Shown here piece after piece: positions 61,186 through 64,000 of a stretch of DNA of 64,000 bases. This DNA is from Thermicanus aegyptius DSM 12793. Its GTDB lineage: Bacteria > Bacillota > Bacilli > Thermicanales > Thermicanaceae. Below the pieces are notes generated by a model. That model worked only from the letters and a program-made list of their open reading frames with translations. It was not told the DNA's origin and ran no database searches. A program made the translations under genes and the position numbers. Within the stretch, counting starts at the first letter, position 1. Each line of letters opens with the position of its first letter. The DNA is taken from assembly GCF_000510645.1 (NCBI RefSeq), contig NZ_KI783301.1, forward strand, positions 829,410-893,409, given 5' to 3'.

Positions 61186-62712
61186 ATGGACGCGCTAACC
61201 TATTTGCTTCATGGTTTCTCGGTGGCATTAAGCGGGTATAACCTTCTGTTTGCCTTTTTTGGAGTGCTTATCGGCACGGCGGTAGGGGTATTGCCCGGAA
61301 TCGGACCGATCAGCGGAGTGGCCCTCCTCATTCCGGTCACCGCTACCCTGACAGGAGGGATGGATCCGGAGAATGCGGCCACCAGCGCCATCATTCTTTT
61401 GGCAGGTGTTTATTATGGGGCGATGTATGGGGGCTCCACGACCTCTATTCTTTTGAACACTCCCGGAGAATCCTCCTCCGTCGTCACAACCTTGGATGGG
61501 TATCAGCTTGCCAAACAAGGGAGAGCAGGGGCGGCCTTGTCGATTGCGGCAATAGGCTCTTTCGTGGCAGGGATGATTTCCCTCCTCGGATTGATCCTTT
61601 TGGCGGAACCCCTTTCCAATGTGGCGCTGCTATTTGGACCGGCGGAATATTTCTCCCTCATGCTCTTGGGTCTTTTGGCGGTGAGCGGGCTTGCGGGCAA
61701 ATCGATGACCAAAGCGCTCATCATGACGGTGGTGGGGCTTTTGCTTGCGACCGTGGGCATCGACAATGTTTCCGGGGTAGATCGCTTTACCTTTCATCAA
61801 CCGTTTCTCTACGGTGGATTTGAATTTTTAACCGTTGCGGTCGGCCTGTTTGCCCTCGGAGAAGTTTTTAAGACGGTGATTCATCGGGAGGAGGAAAGAA
61901 GAGAGAGGCTTACAGTGAAGAAGGTCTTACCGACAAAGGAGGATATGAAGAGAAGCACCGGGCCCATCCTCCGGGGATCGCTGTTGGGCTTTTTGATCGG
62001 AGTTCTCCCCGGGGCCGGGGCCACCATGGCTTCCTTCTTCTCATATATTATGGAGAAGAAGTTCAGTAAACATCCGGAAACGTTTGGTAGAGGGGCGATC
62101 GAAGGGGTGGCAGCTCCGGAATCGGCCAATAATGCGGCTTCGGGAGGCGCAATGATCCCCCTCCTTACCTTGGGGATTCCCGGTTCAGGTACGACGGCCA
62201 TTCTTTTGGGAGCCTTTATGATGTATAATGTACAGCCTGGGCCCCTCTTATTTCAGGATCATCCGATGGTGGCCTGGGGGGTGATTGCCAGCATGTTTAT
62301 CGGGAATATCATGCTTCTCATCCTGAACATGCCTTTGGTCAAGATCTTCGCGAAGATCATAGACACCCCCACGCGTTACCTCATCCCGTTCATCATCGCC
62401 ATTTCCGTTTTTGGCGTCTATGCGGTGCAGCTTTCCCTTTTTGATCTGATCGTTCTTCTATTCTTTGGAATTTTTGGGTACTTGCTTTCTCTCCATGAGT
62501 ATCCCTTAGCCCCCCTTGTCCTCGGCCTTGTTTTGGGCCCCATGATTGAAAATAACATGCGGCGTGCTCTCACGGCATCGAACGGCAATTTTCTCGTTTT
62601 CATTGAGAAACCGATTTCTCTTTTCTTCCTGATTGCCGCTCTTTTATGGATATTGGTTCCCCTCCTCCTTAAAGCGAGGGGAAAGAAAGTTCTTGTTAAC
62701 GAGTCGATGTGA
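61186..62712 (+). CDS. tctA: Tripartite tricarboxylate transporter large subunit TctA
   Basis: The 508-residue permease has about 11-12 helices. Conserved TctA features are GVLPGIGPISGVALLIP, YGGSTTSILLNTPGE and LGIPGSGTTAILLGA. AAAGGAGG precedes ATG 61186. It uses an ion gradient rather than ATP. Confidence 0.95.
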   Translation: MDALTYLLHGFSVALSGYNLLFAFFGVLIGTAVGVLPGIGPISGVALLIPVTATLTGGMDPENAATSAIILLAGVYYGAMYGGSTTSILLNTPGESSSVVTTLDGYQLAKQGRAGAALSIAAIGSFVAGMISLLGLILLAEPLSNVALLFGPAEYFSLMLLGLLAVSGLAGKSMTKALIMTVVGLLLATVGIDNVSGVDRFTFHQPFLYGGFEFLTVAVGLFALGEVFKTVIHREEERRERLTVKKVLPTKEDMKRSTGPILRGSLLGFLIGVLPGAGATMASFFSYIMEKKFSKHPETFGRGAIEGVAAPESANNAASGGAMIPLLTLGIPGSGTTAILLGAFMMYNVQPGPLLFQDHPMVAWGVIASMFIGNIMLLILNMPLVKIFAKIIDTPTRYLIPFIIAISVFGVYAVQLSLFDLIVLLFFGIFGYLLSLHEYPLAPLVLGLVLGPMIENNMRRALTASNGNFLVFIEKPISLFFLIAALLWILVPLLLKARGKKVLVNESM

Positions 62713-62739
62713 TCGAATCATTATGAGAGAATTCTTTTT

Positions 62740-62769
62740 GGAAGATCCTAAGGATCTTCCAACTTTTTA
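62740..62769 (+). terminator. Terminator after tctA
   Basis: GGAAGATCC and GGATCTTCC pair perfectly around TAA, followed by AACTTTTT. Confidence 0.9.
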
Positions 62770-62905
62770 CCAAATTCCAGAACAAGCGTCGTTTTCCCAA
62801 TGCCCGAGCTCCCTGAAATGCAGATAAGTTCTGTAGTTCCTTCCACACGCAATGGGAAGTTTCTGATCATGCCTCCAGCTCTTGATTTCTTCCATATTAT
62901 CCACG
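62750..62905 (-). pseudogene. Decayed fragment of an ATP-binding protein
   Basis: On the minus strand this stretch reads a short P-loop sequence ISGSSGIGKTTLVLEF, truncated on both sides and with a second frame giving a plausible continuation upstream (NMEEIKSWRHDQKLP). Only about 45 residues survive. It overlaps the tctA terminator. It is probably a remnant of an ABC or similar ATPase gene left by rearrangement near the IS element. Confidence 0.4.
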
Positions 62906-62927
62906 ACGGTATAGGGAGGAATTGTGA

Positions 62928-63401
62928 ATGAAGTTTATGAAAAATAAATCCTTAGTTAGTTTCTTATTAATTGGCGTATTCCTCGTTGTCTCTATACCTG
63001 TTTTATCGTTTGCTTCATCACTGCTAATCGGCAAAATGCCCAGTGATCTCATTGAAATTTTTATTTCAAAGGAGGATTATGAGACCCTTCCTATTGACAA
63101 AAGGGTAATTTTGGATGAAGAGATTCAACGTATTGCGGATGCAAGATCAGGGAAAATCGCCCTAGCGAAAAAAGAACAAAAGTTGTTTTATCCGGTGGGT
63201 CAGACCGCGCCATTTGATCATGGAATCATGGATGCCGAAGCCCCTCCGGGTGTTCATGAAATGAAGGTTCAGAATATATGGCGTGGTACAGTAAGTAATA
63301 AAAAAATAAGTCTTTATGCAGGGCACAAGTTTGCGGATAAAAACCAAGGTGTAGTCTTATTGGATGTTATGGACGAAGGTCAAGTCCTAAATGTGGTGTA
63401 A
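62928..63401 (+). CDS. Secreted hypothetical protein, 157 residues
   Basis: An N-terminal signal-anchor (KSLVSFLLIGVFLVVSIPVLSFASS) is followed by a soluble domain with no recognised motif. ATG 62928 lies eight bases after GGGAGG. The sequence is AT-rich relative to the core genes. The stop is 29 bases before the IS256 transposase stop, so the 3' end may have been cut and replaced by the insertion. Function unknown. Confidence 0.6.
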   Translation: MKFMKNKSLVSFLLIGVFLVVSIPVLSFASSLLIGKMPSDLIEIFISKEDYETLPIDKRVILDEEIQRIADARSGKIALAKKEQKLFYPVGQTAPFDHGIMDAEAPPGVHEMKVQNIWRGTVSNKKISLYAGHKFADKNQGVVLLDVMDEGQVLNVV

Positions 63402-63430
63402 ATTCTCCCCTCCCCGGTGATTGCATTATG

Positions 63431-64000
63431 TTAACTAACCTTTCGGACGCTCTGCTGTGACTCCGCCACCTCCTTCTTCCTACGCTCCTCCCGCCAGACG
63501 TAATAGTCTTCCATGTCAAAGTACCGGTGACCAGATTGCCATTTCTCGTCAATCTCCATCAGCAAGGCACCTAGAAGCCGTATCGCCGAGTCTCGATTCG
63601 GGTAGATTCGAATCACCCGATCTCGCCTGCGGATTTCCTCATTAAGACGCTCCTGACCGTTGGTAGTACGGAGACGTTTCCTGTACCGTTCTGGCAGCTC
63701 CAGTACTGCCGTGATGTCATCAAAGCCCGACTCGAGGATATCCACAGCTTTTCGTGCTCTATCGCTGTACTCTTTCACAACCTGCTCCATCAACAAACGG
63801 GCTGTCTTCACATCTGGCGCATCAAGGATGGCCCGCATTTTCCCATACAGCTCCTCCTGTAAACTCTTAGGCACGGCGTCCAAGAAGTTGCGCATAAAGT
63901 GCGTTTGGCATCGTTGCCAGGTACAGCCTTGAAACTGGGTGTGTAGGGCTTTCACAAGCCCGCTGTGGCTGTCAGAGACAACGATATCCACACCATGCAG
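63431..64000 (-). mobile_element. IS256-family transposase, 5' part outside window
   Basis: The minus-strand frame runs from 63431 past the window end. It shows the Mutator/IS256 middle and C-terminal region: VDIVVSDSHSGLVKAL (second catalytic Asp), CTWQRCQTHFMRN, and the catalytic Glu in TTNGQERLNEEIRRR. The DDE motif's first Asp is beyond the window. The terminal inverted repeat should lie between 63402 and 63430 but cannot be identified without the other end. Confidence 0.93.

Overview
The window looks like chromosomal DNA from an endospore-forming Gram-positive bacterium of the Bacillales. The evidence is spoIVA, ypeB, a SpoVIF-domain protein, YIEGIA and yphE/yphF homologues, a TRAP (mtrB) gene, the two-part heptaprenyl diphosphate synthase hepS/hepT, PrsW, a MecA-type adaptor, and a gene order that broadly follows Bacillus subtilis from ypbH-gudB to aroB. 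Shine-Dalgarno sequences are strong (AGGAGG) and the core genes are moderately GC-rich. I cannot name the species. The menaquinone genes (mqnA, ubiX, ubiA beside menG and hepS/hepT) point to a futalosine-pathway lineage, unlike B. subtilis.

Region 1 (1-30 kb) is conserved core. It runs: miaA 3' end, hfq, a HesB/IscA-like gene with one in-frame TGA (probable selenoprotein), a small unknown gene, a mecA-type gene, gudB, prsW, a small zinc-ribbon gene, ypeB, ypfA (PilZ), cmk, an rpsA-like S1 gene, yphA, YIEGIA and its small partner, der, gpsA, a SpoVIF-domain gene, yphE, yphF, spoIVA, hbs, folE behind a structured leader, mtrB, an MFS exporter, hepS, menG, ubiA, ubiX, mqnA, hepT, ndk, cheR, aroC and aroB. 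Isoprenoid tail synthesis, prenyl transfer and late ring methylation of menaquinone are therefore clustered.

Region 2 (30-44 kb) is accessory. A LysE exporter is divergent from a MocR-type regulator. A lipoprotein gene follows, then a PadR regulator upstream of an ABC exporter whose ATPase gene is frameshifted but whose 845-residue permease is intact. Next is a heterodimeric BmrCD-like multidrug ABC exporter preceded by a leader peptide and two tandem terminators (a likely ribosome-mediated attenuator), then a DUF2500 protein and a NERD-domain protein.

Region 3 (44-56.6 kb) is a carbohydrate locus. A LacI regulator is divergent from a sugar ABC transporter (binding protein and two permeases). 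It is followed by a large unrecognised protein, a DUF1861 protein, a GH130 enzyme, a GH2 beta-mannosidase and a zinc dehydrogenase. I infer uptake and breakdown of short beta-mannosides. LacI-type half-sites and a cre-like site cover the promoter region.

Region 4 (56.6-64 kb) holds a TetR regulator and a YhgE/Pip membrane protein sharing mirrored operators, a tripartite tricarboxylate transporter (tctC, tctB, tctA) with a cre-like site, a decayed ATPase fragment, a secreted unknown protein and the 3' part of an IS256-family transposase that runs off the end. I saw no rRNA, tRNA or CRISPR array.
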